Source: Dendrophyllia cribrosa (Eukaryota > Cnidaria > Anthozoa > Scleractinia > Dendrophylliidae). Taken from it: 64,000 nucleotides of DNA. Of the stretch, positions 44,786 to 57,788 are shown piece by piece. The notes under the pieces were generated by a model that searched no databases, was not told where the DNA came from, and saw nothing but the letters and a program-made list of their open reading frames with translations. The position numbers were made by a program, and so were the translations under genes. The DNA lies in assembly GCA_024195265.1 (NCBI GenBank), contig JAJLRJ010000004.1, positions 2,365,125-2,429,124 on the forward strand, given 5' to 3'. How positions within the stretch are numbered: the stretch's first letter is position 1; every line of letters starts with the position of its first letter.

Positions 44786-45689
44786 TAACTTATCTAAATA
44801 GGGTGGCCCTTTCAGCACTTAGGCCGATATCCATGGGGCCCTGTATCTGAGATTTAAAAAGTTACATCATTTAGAATTAAAACGTGTTAAAATAGTACAT
44901 CTATAAAATTACAATGGCGATACAAAATATAAACTCTAATTAAAGCAATATGGATAAAAACTAATCTAAAAAATAATAACTTATCTGCTAAAAAGAATTT
45001 GGATTGTCTTCTAACAGATTTCGGGTTCGCGTTTCTAATTGTAGTGAGTAGAATGTTAAAACTAGGCAAAATGAATACAACCTAAATAAAATCTACTTTA
45101 TAGAAACATGGAAAAAAATTCTTCAAAGTGGCAAATCAGCCGCAAAATTACAAATTTGGGTTAGCATGAACAAAACATCAACGCATGAAATAGTTGATTT
45201 AAATTTTCTCATTTTCTCGGGAGAACTTTGGATTAAAATTAACCATTAGCGAATATAGTCAAAACTCTGATTAAGCGGAAAACCTCGGAGAAGGGTAAAT
45301 ACGCTTGTCAAAAATGGTTGCCATAGAAATGTCGCGTGTCATAAACAAAAATCTGTCGCTTTAAAATGTTTCCAAAGACATTTTAGTAAAAATTCAAGAA
45401 GTTTGGTGGGTATATGTGGTGCTTCTAAATTAACGTTTAAAGTCAGCGCGGACAATTTTAGCTCCTTACCCCAACCCCGGTCCGTTAAATAAAGGTTTGA
45501 CTGTATAATGATTACCTTTTGAAAACTTTAAAAGTTGAAACTTACTTCTTTATTAGATAAACAGAATGGTCAATATTTATTGTCTATTAACCCTCTCAAG
45601 AATGCCACACATCAGAATTCAAGAAAAATCCCAAATTTTGAAAAATATTGAAAATTAAACAAATGGTACAATGAAAAAGTACTGCTAAA

Positions 45690-46760
45690 GAGGTTTCATT
45701 TGAATGGCTACACCACAGGATTTCATCCACAGAATCAAAAGTAAGAACCACCTTGTACAGCATAATAAACAGCACCACAGGAAAGCACTGCCCAGTAGCT
45801 TTCATTTGAATGGTCACACTTTAGGATTTCATCCACGGACTCAAAAGTTAGAACTGTCTTGTACAGCTAATAAACAGCACCACAGAAAAGTATGCTTTCT
45901 GAGAGAACTACCAAAGAGTTCATTCAAAAACAAAATGAAGAATATACTTTTGACTATACTTAAAGAAGCAGATTCCTATATTAATATTGACGAGATTATC
46001 TCTAAAGTTAAATAAAAAGTAATTACTTAATATTTTCACAATTCTCTTTCTTTTATTTTGATCACTTTTTTTTTTCTTCGTTTTTTTCTATTGTTTGATC
46101 CTTTCTTTTTATTTTAACAAATTACATGTAGTGTGTGTAGCGATTTCTAATCATGTAATTAATTTCACTGGCCTGCCTAGATTGGCTTTTGCTACCTGCA
46201 GGCCAGTATTATAAACTCTATAATAACTAACTAATAAAGATTTTTGTTGTTGTTGTTAAAAAGTACTGCCCAGTAGCTTTCATTTGAATGGTCACACTTT
46301 AGGATTTCATCCACGGACTCAAAAGTTAGAACTGTCTTGTACAGCTAATAAACAGTACCACAGGAAAGTACTGCTCAATAGCTTTCATTTGAATGGTCAC
46401 TTTAGGATTTCATCCACAGACTCAAAAGTTAGAACCACCTTGTACAGCATAATAAACAGTACCACAGGAAAGAACTGTTTAATAGCTTTCGTTTGAATGG
46501 TGACACTAAAGGATTTTATCCACAGACTCAAAAGTTAGAACCACCTTGTACAGCATAATAAACAGTACCACAGGAAAGTACTGCTCAATAGCTTTCATTT
46601 GAATGGTCACACTTTAGGATTTAATCCACAGACTCAAAAGTTAGAACCACCTTGTACAGCAAAATAAACAGTACCACAGGAAAGTACTGCTCAGTAGCTT
46701 TCATTGGAATGGTCACACTTTAGGATTTCTTCCACAGACTCAAAAGTTAGAACCACATTA
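45690..46760. repeat. Minisatellite, ~7 units of about 105 bp
   Basis: Each unit contains AGCTTTCATTTGAATGGTCA, TAGGATTTCATCCACAGAC and TAATAAACAGTACCACAGG. A LINE fragment (45890-46258) interrupts it. Module E has only one diverged unit (about 57590-57700). Confidence 0.85.
45888..46258 (+). mobile_element. 5'-truncated LINE inserted in the minisatellite
   Basis: Encodes a reverse transcriptase C-terminal end (RELPKSSFKNKMKNILLTIL, stop at 46013-46015) and a 3' tail ending in (TTG)n. It is flanked by AAAAGTA on both sides, a target duplication, within the minisatellite unit. Confidence 0.75.
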
Positions 46761-46874
46761 CATGTCTCCATTATTGATTCTGTAAGGGAAAGGATTAAGT
46801 AATTAAAGTAATTAAAGTCCATTAAGTAATAAATGTAATAAAAAACTGAAACATTGATAATATAGATATGCTCT

Positions 46875-48138
46875 TCACTTCCGTTTAATAGCGCGTATCT
46901 TATAACGAGAAGGAAACTGGATTAAACCTGCATTTGCTTTAGGAGGATGCCCTTCCCCAGGAAGAAAAGTGAAGTTGTGGAACAACCACGAGGCAAACAA
47001 GAAAAGCTCAACTTTAGCCAGAGATTCACCTGCGCAAACCCGACGACCAGCTCCAAAAGGATAGAAATTGCCTTGGTTGGTGATCAGCTTGCCATCTGTG
47101 TCGATATGACGGTACGGGTTAAACACGGTGGGGTCTTCCCAGCATTTAGGATCCAAATGAACGGCTTCTGTGTGAGCGAAGACAATGCTATCTTTAGGAA
47201 CACGGTAGCCACAGAGCGTTGTATCGGCGAGGGCGACGTGAGGAACCGCAAGGGGCACCACGTTTCCAAGCCTTAGTGTTTCCAAGATTGATGCATGAAT
47301 GAGAGGCAGATTTGGGCGGTCCTCCAAAGAGGGTCTTCGATCACCAACTACCTCATCTAACTGGCGCTGAATGTCCTCTTGGTACTTTGGATAGCTAGCC
47401 AAGAAAGCGATGGCGAATCTCAATGTAGTGCTGGTGGTTTCATACCCGGCAATGAACATGTCCTCGATGGCGGCGATGAAATAGTCTTCGGAAAGGAGAG
47501 CAGCTCTCTCTTCATCGTTCTCGCATTCTGCCTCGAGGTCGTGTCTGGCACGAAGCAAAGCTGACATAAAATCTTTCGCTGGTTCCGTTGGATCAAAAGT
47601 TTCTTTTCTCTCTCGTAGAAATTTGCGAATGATATGGTGTATTTCAAAGAACAACTGAATGATGCGTTCGGGAGCCTTAAAAGGCAGGTAACGCGCCCAC
47701 GAAAAAAAATCCGTTGTCACGGCGAACTGAACGTCCTTGTTACTCGAGGCAAATTCAATGTTCAGCTTCAAAAGCCTGTTCAAATCTGTATTCGTTGTGT
47801 CGATGCCTTCTTTAAATATTATTTGGGAAATAACATTAGCAATGCCACTCATTAAGCAATCTGCAGGATCAAAGGGTTTTCCTTCTTGTTGTTCCATGAA
47901 CTGCACCATTTTCTCGGCCTGTGATGAGACTCGGCCTTCAATCAAAGGAGCGTCCGAGAGGTACTGGCGCAAGGCTGTGGTAAAAAGTTTGCGATAAAAC
48001 CTCCAGGCAGGTCCATAGTCACCAAAGACTATATCTTTACCACCTGTAATCGAAATGGGCCGCAATGTTAAATACCGAATGCCTAGTTCCATATACATGG
48101 CATAAGTGCATAAGGGCAACCCTCTTTAAATAAAGACT

Positions 48139-48176
<38 letters not shown>

Positions 48177-51100
48177 GTAAGGTCATCCAATTCCACTAAT
48201 GAAATCAAAGAATACAGTTAGTTTTAAAAGTGCTTGCACAAACAAGGTGTTGTTTGTAATGTTTCCACTGACAGCGTTGTTTAAATATCTTGGCCGAGCC
48301 TTGTTGTTAAGAAACGAAAACGTTATTATTTTTTTTTCTAATTCTTTAAGTACCCATTTGAAGCAAAATGTTGCATCGTGGGTATTGAGTACAAACAGAC
48401 GATTTTTTCGTGGGAAGTCAAGGTTACAAATCAATCGTCTGTTTATGCAGTGTTTCAAGACTTCTTTTCATAGCCAAACTTAACCCTATTCAGCCTGGGC
48501 TTTTTTTTGAGTTTCTGAGCCTGCCCCCCCCCCCCCCCCCATGTAAATGAAACCTAGAGGGTGCATAGTACGTCCAAAACTGTCTCCTTTGCGGTCCGCG
48601 CAATTGAACGATGACGTCATATGACGTAGTTATTAGGTAATTAGTTATACGGCCGCCATCTTGGATCTGCCATCTTGGATCTGCCATCTTGGATCTGCCA
48701 TCTTGGATTTCTGAATTTTTTTAAAACCTCTTAAAAAACCATCCAAATTCACTCAAAATTAATCAAAACCAATAAATGAACGCTAAATGACGTAAAAATA
48801 TAAAAGTTATACCAATAAACATTGTTTTTCTTCATTCAAAGGTATAAATATGCAAATTTCAAAAAACATGGCTGTCAAAATCTTGTTGCCATGGAAACAT
48901 CAAGTCACGTGATCAAAAAATTATCATATGAAATTGTTGCCAGATTAATTTTAGGAAAAGTCACAAAGTTTGATGGCGTTTGGATACATATTAAAGAAGT
49001 TATGAATGTTGAAAGTTAGCGCGGGCACTTTGTGCCCCCCCCCCCCCCCCCCCCACCTCACCCCCAGGCCGAATAGGGTTGAGCCAAACATGCTTAGATT
49101 TAAAGATGACGTGGATATTTGGGGGCTAACAGTTTGTAGTAGAAGCTGGTAATTATTTGTCTTTTCTTCATACGATCGCCCGTAATACAATATCCTACAG
49201 TATCCAGATACAGTATCCTAAATTGGACAAAAATTTTGCAAGGCTAATAGTAAAAAAAAACAAAAACAACTAGAATTGAGTCAACCCTTTCACTCCCAGA
49301 GTCAATTATGGAGACATGAAGTGTAGTTCTAACTTTTGTGTCTGTCAACAAAATCCTACGACGTGACAATTCAAATGAAATCTCTTCGGCAGTACTTTTG
49401 CATGGTACTACTTGTTTTCAGTATTTTGCAAAATGAAATTTGAAATTGTTTTTGAATTTTGATTTTTGGCACTCTTAGAGTTAGAGGTAACGTGTTACCA
49501 TGACAGCAAAAGCCAATTTACAATGCAGAGCTAGCAAGACTGATCGCCGACTGAGATATCAATACAATTCTTTAAGAGTCGTGTTGGTCTGGATAAGTAT
49601 ACGAAATAAATAAAATCGTTTTATTAAACATACCTAAGGTTAGGGTATAAAAAGTGTACATTTGTGATCTCCCGGCGTAATCAGCAGACTTCTTCACGAG
49701 CATCTCTTTGACAGACTCAGGAGTTGAAGCCATAACGAACCTGTAACTTCCAAGTTTCGTGGAAAAAATACGACCGTAGTTCTTTTTTAGGCTGCAAATA
49801 AAAATGAAATAGGGTGAGGCGTTAGCAAACTGAGAAATACACTAGAGAGGTGTTAGTGGTTAAACAGAGAGACAAAACAGTGTACAAAATGGTCAATCAT
49901 CAAAACAATTCAAATAGGTGGCTCCGTTACTCACTGTATGCGGTTTTCCTTATTCTATGTTTGCCCATATTTAGTCATGGCCATGGTATATTTGCGCATA
50001 GCCCATATCATGTACTTTGACGCCATCTTTAATTGCTGTACTGAACTACTGTGTTGCTATAACTTTTTAGTTTGTGGATAAAATTCCTACCGTGTAACAA
50101 TAAAAAAGATCTTCGATAGACCGGCTTTCTTGTAGCGGTAACGTCAATGTGAATTAGGGAATAGTTTTATTTCTGATAAATAGATACGCAGCCCAATGAC
50201 GGAATTGCCGCGTTCATTATGATAGCCAGAAGTGCAATACTATGAAAATTATTATACACTACATAGGAAAAAGGATTGTCACTTAATAAAAGGGATAGTA
50301 ATCTAAGAGCAATCATGTAGCCTCTGAGGACCTCTACATCTGAAAATGCCTTTAGCCACCGGGTAATTTTTAGTGATAAGTTCAACATCAGTGGGATCTT
50401 TAATAAGGCTATGGCTACAAGCAGTTGCAAAAAGGTTGAGACACTTTCCAAAAAAATGTTCATTCCGTATAAAAGCGACCGCGTAACACAAATGAAATCA
50501 ATGCCATGTGCTACTGACCCCCCTCCCCCTTACAATGTTGATGACTGTTAGTTTGAATGGCATTTTTGAGCTGGTACAACATTGATAAGGGGGGAGGGGG
50601 TGGGGACTTGTTGAAAACAATGTTCGCCTCGAAATACGCACTACAGTACACAATGTCTCAACTCTTTTTGCAATTGCTTGTAGAATAAAATTCCATTAAG
50701 ATGGACCATGAGGTGGATGTTGAACAGTACTAACATTAAGCGTTACGACAGAGTGGTCATGCAGTTTTAATAGCAGGTATAATATCAGTGGTTTCAATAT
50801 CCTCTTTTATTATTCGACAAAGCATTTTAGAGTGCAAATACGCATCAAAACGATTGCAAATATGACATTGAACGGGAACATAGTTAATAGAACAAACTGG
50901 TTATGAAACTCAGTCAGTCCTTTGTTATATGTTTTTGTTCTCCATTTCTTTTGTTCGTTTGCCTTGACCCTGCACAAAACACAAAAGGTATTGAAATGCA
51001 TATGAGTAACTGACCAGTAGAAACATTTGGGATCACACGTTGAAAAAAACAATGTGCAGGGTTACGGTTCGTTCAACATAAAACAAAGCAGCTTTGTACA

Positions 51101-52622
51101 CTCTTTTTGAAATTTCTTGAGCTTCATAACCAGTTTGTTCTATAAACTATGACGGGAACAAACAGTTACGACCAACAGTTCAACCAAAAATGGTAATTGC
51201 GTATAATATGACAGCTAGAAGTGCAATACTCTAAAAATGATTATACACTACATATAAAAAGGAATGACACTGAATAGAAAAAATAGGTAATAATCTAAGA
51301 AGAACCATGAAGCCTCGAACGCACAGGTCCTCAGGGTTCGTCACGCAATCCATTTCATCGATTGCGTGACGAGCCTTGAGGACCTCTGCTAAGAATCATG
51401 TTGTAATGAAAATAAATTAATACTAGAATATAACAAAACAAAAACCAATGATTGAATTAAAAAAGACATTTGAAAGAAACAGGCGTATTGAGGTTAGCAC
51501 CAGTTAGCCACTGACTGTCCTCGTCGGATGAACAAGGGAAGGGGGATGACACCCTTACCCCCCCCCCCCCCCCCCCTCACCCCCTTCATTCCTGCATGCT
51601 AAGTAATCGTCCCACCTTTTCTAAACATGACCTTATAATCTGAAACGATATTTTTGTCTGAGATTTTTATCAATTACAGCTGTGCAACCCTTCCACTAAA
51701 GCGCCAGAACTTGCAATTATTTCAATATTACAGCCATGCTCCGTCACGCGTGACCAGTATTTTTGAAAATTGAATGGAGTTTTCAATATTACGCGTCGGT
51801 TTTGAAAATTCATTCCGAGATTCGGAATTCCCGTGAGAATTTTACCGCATTTTCGGAAACAAAGAGCAACAAAATATCATTTTGTTTGAAATGTTACATA
51901 TCCTAACAATATTAGGTTTTTTTATGCGTGCAGCGAAGTTATTTTCCGTTAATTTGTGACTTTCAAAGTGTTTTCCACAGAGATCTTCAAGGTTTCATTC
52001 AAATCTCGGACGTTACAAAGAAATATTCAAATATTCATTTCATTCTCTAGATTACTGGTCACGCGTGACGGAGCATGGCTGTAAAAATAATATTTACCCT
52101 GCAGAAACCTATGTTGGCCTGTTATTTAAAATGTTCAGAGAATTGGCAAAAAGGAAATTTTGGTGAAGCTGCACAGATCACTGTGTTGTTTAAAAAAACA
52201 CCCTTCATATAATGAAACCCGCCTCCCGTTGACACGAGCTCCTCGTTTATATTTTTAAATTACGGGTACTTTCTTGAGGACGAAAAAAAGCTCGCGTATC
52301 AGAACTGGTTTCACCACACCGAACTAAAAAGCAAAGTCTCAGAGTCACGACCAATACAAATTTTATCACACGAGATCACTGTCTCAATGAAACACGATTT
52401 AAATTATTCTGACCTTCGATAAGTGTCGGCTAATGTCTCCGCGTTGAAATCGAGGGAGAAGATGCTGCCTAACACAGGAAGAGTCGTTAAGCGCGGACCC
52501 GGGGGCATGTTTCTGAACTCGTAGAGCACCATCAGGTAATGCAGAAGGAACAACAGAAGTAACAGCAGAAGAACATTTCCAAGGCTGAGAGAATTGCAAA
52601 TCGTGGCAAGCACAGACGACAT
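46875..52622 (-). CDS. P450 gene D: complete CYP2-clan cytochrome P450 (511 aa)
   Basis: Exons 52414-52622 (209 nt, ATG), 49634-49791 (158 nt) and 46875-48043 (1169 nt) join in phase with GT-AG junctions to 511 residues. It has an N-terminal leucine-rich anchor, PPGPR hinge, WRFYR in helix C, AGYETTST in helix I, ETLR (ExxR), and FGAGRRVCAG with Cys near 459. All P450 hallmarks are intact, so a functional ER monooxygenase is expected; the substrate is unknown. Exon 3 is nearly the same as in gene E and close to C. Unlike A, B and C, the sequence upstream of its ATG is unrelated and has a TATA box. Introns hold several MITEs, a (TTA)n tract (48141-48176), and C/G runs. Confidence 0.93.
48482..49080. 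mobile_element. Non-autonomous element with AACCCTATTC ends, carrying CCATCTTGGAT repeats
   Basis: AACCCTATTCAGCCTGGG at the left and CAGGCCGAATAGGGTT at the right are inverted copies. Module E reads straight through (near 59331) without the insert. The inside has C runs at both ends, TGACGTCATATGACGTA (about 48611-48627), and four CCATCTTGGATCTG units at about 48657-48709. The target duplication is 2-3 bases and not resolved. Confidence 0.75.
50415..50683. mobile_element. MITE with CTACAAGCAGTTGCAAAAAG ends (copy 2)
   Basis: Inverted ends of about 30 bp and the same family as 12462-12739. Module E lacks it; there the site reads CTATAGCTATAG (about 60675). Confidence 0.75.
51325..51385. repeat. 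Hairpin in intron 1 of gene D
   Basis: AGGTCCTCAGGGTTCGTCAC pairs with GTGACGAGCCTTGAGGACCT, with a short loop between. The counterpart in module E (61294-61353) has the loop in reverse orientation. Confidence 0.75.
51731..52081. mobile_element. Mariner-type MITE, TA target duplication
   Basis: CAGCCATGCTCCGTCACGCG ends are inverted over about 29 bp and flanked by TA (51729-51730, 52082-52083). Module E (about 63888) lacks it. Confidence 0.8.
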
Positions 52623-52660
52623 GTTGGGACAACTGTGCGGGAAAAGGCAAACTAACGTTG

Positions 52661-52670
52661 TTTATATACA
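52661..52670 (-). promoter_or_regulatory. TATA box of P450 gene D
   Basis: TGTATATAAA on the minus strand lies about 40-48 bases upstream of the ATG at 52622, implying a very short 5' leader. Genes B and C have no equivalent. Confidence 0.5.
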
Positions 52671-55600
52671 GTTGCATTTGCGCAATGCTTAGTCATGTGA
52701 ACAACACGAAACTGCGTTGTAATGTATGTGTCAAGTTCACCAGCTCATCATGTTTACTCAGACCAAACATGCCCCAAACATGCCGCCATTTGTATACCGA
52801 GAATCAAGTGTCAAATAATGTTGGTAAAATTTGAATTCTTTAATTCAGTCATGAATTAAAAAATCAATAATATCAGGCTAAAGTGAGCCAATGCAAGCGA
52901 AACTAAACCAGCGCGATTTACAGTAGCAAAAGCATGCGCAATTGCTGATGCGCGCGTCATATTAGTTGTTACGCAACCTTGCAATCAGTTGTCAGTTCAA
53001 ACCTTGTGAAGGCCAAGGTCAGAGCTTATAGTGAAGTTACGAAACAGGACAGCAGGTGGAAGAGGACGGCAAAATCTTGTGTGACAGCGTGCGGGACATA
53101 ACTTTTAGCTTTATGTTTGGCAAAATGTAAGACTGAATTTTGCCTTCTTCTCGTTATTCAATCCCAGGTATTCAATACAGTCAACCATGGCAGCACGCCA
53201 GTAATCCTGTCACGCTGCGCTGGTCACGCGAGAACGTTTTCAGCCGTCCTTTTCCATCTGTCGTCTTATTGTATCAGTCAATAACTGCACAATACAAATC
53301 GCATTTGACTTGAGCTTGTCCCAACCTTATCAAGGTCAACTTTGTCAAGGTCGAGCTTGCCAAGGTCAGAGCAAATTGTTGGTTTGCACTAACGTCATAT
53401 CAAATTCAGAGTTTATGGAATTATAGAGACTAAAAAACTACACATCTGTAGGTCACATTTTGAAGCGAAAGATCTTCGTTGAACAGTTATATATAGGCGA
53501 ACGAGCATGAGACATTTTTAGTAAAAATGTATGGAGCGGCCTTCAGTAATCGGCACCAACATTGCGGCAAAAACGTTTTAATAACACCAAAAATCTCATC
53601 ACAAAGGATTGGATTCACTATAATTCCATTAAATCTGCATAAAAGCATCTTTGATGAAAAAACAAAACTTTCAACTGGTTCAATTGTGTTTATTTTCACG
53701 TCGTAGTATCTAAAATAGTCTGATGAATTGCCTGAGGCATTTCCAACCACGATACTCTTCTCGAAATTGTTCTAGAAATAGAGAAATGTATCCTCTTTGA
53801 GTGATTTTGCAGCAATGTGGGCCTATCGGCTAGAGCCAAACTACTTAGGGTAACTTAAGGCGACTTAAGGCGACTTTGTGCAACTGAAGGCGACTAACGG
53901 CAATTTTAGGTCCCAGAGTAGGCTTTCTCGATAAATCAATAACGAAATGAACTACAACAATACCTCGTTGGTCTTTTGTGTTGAGTTTTATGGACTATTC
54001 ATACACTGCTAAGCCATTATTGTTGATATATCGAGAAGGGGCACAAAACTTCGGAAGCAAACGAAAACCTAAAACTTTTTGTATCCAATGCATTTACAAT
54101 GCAAGCCAAAGTGAACTAGCGTGCTTGACAGTAGCTATTGCGTGCGCAATTACTGAATCATACATCAGTTGCTACGCAACCTTGTCAAGGCCAAGGTCAA
54201 AGCTACATTACGCAACATGACAGCAGATGGAACAGGGTGGCAGAGTCTCGCGTGACAGCGTGCGTGACAGTAAGTTTGTCCGAAATTTTGCCTTCTTCTC
54301 GTTGTTCATATGGTCAACGGCCACAGCACAGTAATTGAAACTGGAGAGCGTATCAAAACACGTCAGTAATTATCTGTCACGATAGTCACACGAGAACGTT
54401 TCACGTCGTCTTCCCTCTGCCCCCGTTGATAGGTCGACCTTTTCCATACGTTCATGGACTGCTAGAGTCCTGCTCGAGCGGGCGAGCAATTCACGCGATC
54501 GGCTCAATCACCCCTCCCCCCTCCGGGCATTTGACTCTAGGTTGTCTGCTACTACCAATACCAATTTACTCTTGAAAATGGAAAACGACCTGCAATTCTA
54601 ACATTTTGGGCTCAGTTAAAATATAGATGTCTTTTTTTGACTAAACAGTATTACAAAATAAAGCGCATAGGTGGAGATTATTACTCAATGCCTAAGCTAT
54701 GTTTTCCGGGGAGTGCTTATTTCTATAGCCTCTTTGGGATCTGCAGGCATTCGTATAAATTCGCGGTAAAAAAGTTATATTTCTAGGGATCCCTTAGTAG
54801 ATCACAAGTAGATTTTCTGAGTGCGCATGTCACGGAGACTGCCTAATTTGGCAAAATTTTGAACTGAATTGCAAAAACATTAGACAGAGTACTCTTGGAA
54901 CACCAAAAATAGGTTTTTAATTTTTAATTCTTTCTGCTGGAAACGTTTTTAGCTTGCTTTATAGTTTCGACTGAGAGAAAAGTATATATTTTCGAATAAA
55001 AAATCGCAATCCGTCTGGTGGGCAAATTATTGCGGAAAATGTATATTTTTTTTCAAAACTCTGACTGATCATTTATGTTTTGGCTCTGCCTCAACCCCAG
55101 GTCTAGCGCGGGAGCAGAGTGCGCGGGGCGTCGTGGGAAGAATGCGAATACATCAGTCCCTCAAAGTGCACAACCTTTCATATGGAAATGACTTTTTATT
55201 CAAATGCAAATAAAACTCATTTCCATATGAAAGGTTGTGCACATAGCCTCGCTTTGACAACGAGGCATAACGTAACTCGGAAGTTTGTGCGCGCAATTTT
55301 GAATTCGAACGATGGATCAAGACCTGGGGCCGAGCGCACGCAGATATGCAATAGATAGAGAGTGTTCTACATAAACACCGTATTAGTAGTATTTGAAGTA
55401 AGAAATTTGAAATAATTAACGGGAAGGATTTTTGTAAGGGAAAAAACAGTGATTATAATTATTAAGGTGATTCCCTAGTATTGCATCGCGCATCACTACT
55501 GCGCATAATATCTTGCGTCATTTACGCGTGCACGAGCGCGCGCGCACTCCGAAGCAATAGGATTTCCTTTGAAGATTCAGTTCCATCAGTAAAAAAGCGG

Positions 55601-55900
55601 CTGTTTTATCCTAAACGAGCTCGGTGACCTATCTTTTTTTTTTGTGCATAATTTCATTCTTTTAGTCCTCCTCTTTGTGCTGTAAAACTTAAAAAAAAAA
55701 CTCATGTCCAAAAAAGGTGATCGCGAAAAAAGCATACGTAGCCATCGCTCGTGGGCACAAAATTCTATCCTCGAGATCACGCACCTGACGAATATTTTTA
55801 GTTAATACCTATTCAGGACGTGTGCCTGTGACATAAAACAAACATCAAATTGTTTCTTTTGGTCAATACATTACATCTATTTTGGACGTAGAATTGTCAG
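52671..55900. other. Intergenic between modules D and E
   Basis: Contains a direct duplication: about 52905-53160 resembles 54110-54310 (AGTAGC...GCGTGCGCAATT, TTGCCTTCTTCTCGTT). The rest is unassigned, with a hairpin at 55166-55242. The open frames have no recognisable motif. Confidence 0.5.
55166..55242. repeat. Perfect 26-bp-arm hairpin
   Basis: Arms 55166-55191 and 55217-55242 (outer ends GTGCACAACCTTTCATATGG) are exact inverted copies around a 25-nt loop. Confidence 0.9.
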
Positions 55901-56110
55901 TCCCTAGCCACGAACTGGCACGCGCAGCAGAAGACAGTCAAGTAACTTCACTTGGTTCCAACAGCGATTTATTTTAGTCAGCTATCAAAGAACAGTACAA
56001 TATGACCTGTCACGTGTTCATTAAGAAAGTAAGGCTATTCACAGGCCACTGTTACCCTGTATGTCCGCCATTTCGAATGTCAAAATCGAATTTGTTTGGC
56101 AACTAAAAAT

Positions 56111-56419
56111 CACAGGACGAAATAATGAATTTACTAATCTTTAAGACAAAATTAAATGTTACGTTAAGGTATCGAAAATCTTTAAGTTGAGACGTAAATA
56201 CTCTTAAATGTATTAAAGTAAGTAAGAACATTTAAGTTATCTTTAATTCAATTTTCAACAACTTAAAGGCAACTTAAATTGTTCATTACTTGCTTTAAGT
56301 GTTGTCAAGTAAAGGCGTATTTAAGTAATTTGCGGTGCACTTAAAAATAGTCGAAATTGTTCTTTAAGTTTTCTTTAATGAACCTTTACTTGCACTTAAA
56401 ATCGTTATTTCGTCCTGTG
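56111..56419. mobile_element. MITE with CACAGGACGAAATAA ends
   Basis: Inverted ends CACAGGACGAAATAA/TTATTTCGTCCTGTG, flanked by AAT on both sides (56108-56110, 56420-56422). The interior is rich in TTTAAGT/ACTTAAA motifs. Module D (about 44175) lacks the insert. Confidence 0.8.
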
Positions 56420-57788
56420 AATACTGCTGGCTTTTTTAGTTAATAACTACTTTTGAAGAATAACAGAAAAACATAAAGGGTGATGATTGTGTTATGGCTA
56501 AATGCAGCCACAAAATCTCTTTTAAGAAGTATTGTATTTTTTCTAAAAAGTACAGAACTTACAAGGTGTCTTACATACCTATATCTGTCATAAAACTAAA
56601 ACAATATCCGGAACTTGATCGTAATAACTACGTTTTCAGTAAACGCCCAGGTATGCAACGTTATTGTGGAGGACATGGGCTAGCTTGCTAAACAAACGAA
56701 CAAACAAACAACTTACTAACTGTAATCCCACATGATATAAAGGGGAAAAAAACTGTCACTTCCAAAAAGTGGCCTGGTTTTTTGACGGAATGTTTGTTTT
56801 TAAGCAAAATATCTTCCTAGTTCTCACGTTTCGTGGCGAAAGCACTAAACATAATTTCCTGTTAGTTACATGTAACTTATTTTAATAGGGTGGCCCTTTC
56901 AGCACTTAGGCCGATACCCATGGGACCCTGTATCTATTAAAATAATCACATCGTTTAGAATTAAAACGTGTTAAAATAGTATATCTATAAAATTTCAATG
57001 CATGGTGGTAAAAAAATATAAACTCTAAATAAAGCAATATGAATAAAATCTAAAAATAATAACCAATTTGCTAAAACTAATTTGGATTGTTTTCTAAACG
57101 AATTTGCGTTCGCGTTTCTAATTGTAGTGAGTAGAATGTTAAAACTAGGCAAAATGAATACAACATAAATAACATCTACTTTATAGAAACAGAAAAAAAA
57201 TCTTCAAAATGGCAAATCACCCGCAAAATTTCAAATTTGGGTTAGTATAAAGAAAACATCAAAGTATGAAATAGTTGATTTAAATTTTCTCGGGGGGACT
57301 TTTAATACAGTCAAATACAGTCAAAACTTCACTAAGCGTAAAACCTCTGGAAAGGGTAAATACGCTTGTCAAAAATGGTTGCCCTAGAAATGTCGCGCGT
57401 CGGAAACAAAAATCTGTCAAATCAAATTGTAATTCCCATAGAAATATCAGAAAAAGTCACGAAGTTTGGTTGGTATTGGTTAAATGCTTCTAAAGTTATA
57501 ATCTTTTATTGTCTATCACTCTTTAACTCCCAAGAGTAACAAACATCAAAATACAAGAAAAATCCCAAATTTCATTGTGTAAAATATCAAAAACATATGG
57601 TAACATAGAAACGTATTGATGAAGGGGTTTCATTTGAATGGTAACATCATAGGATTTTGTCAACAGACTCAAAAGTTAGTACTACAGAACATGTCTCCAT
57701 TATTGACTCTGGATGTGGAAGGGTTAAGTAATTAAAGTAATTTTAATAAATGTAAACAAAAATTAATCAATACATATAGACTTGCAGT

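Larger units (their letters stand above)
43960..52622. repeat. P450 module D (tandem segmental duplicate)
   Basis: Alignable with module E (55900-64000) over most of its length, including flank, all exons present, and introns. Differences are dominated by insertions private to one copy. Intron 1 of D matches E up to the right edge of the window. Confidence 0.85.

Noticed and set aside
45690..46760. Possible CRISPR-like array
   Set aside because: Units are contiguous with no unique spacers and the genome is eukaryotic; it is a minisatellite.
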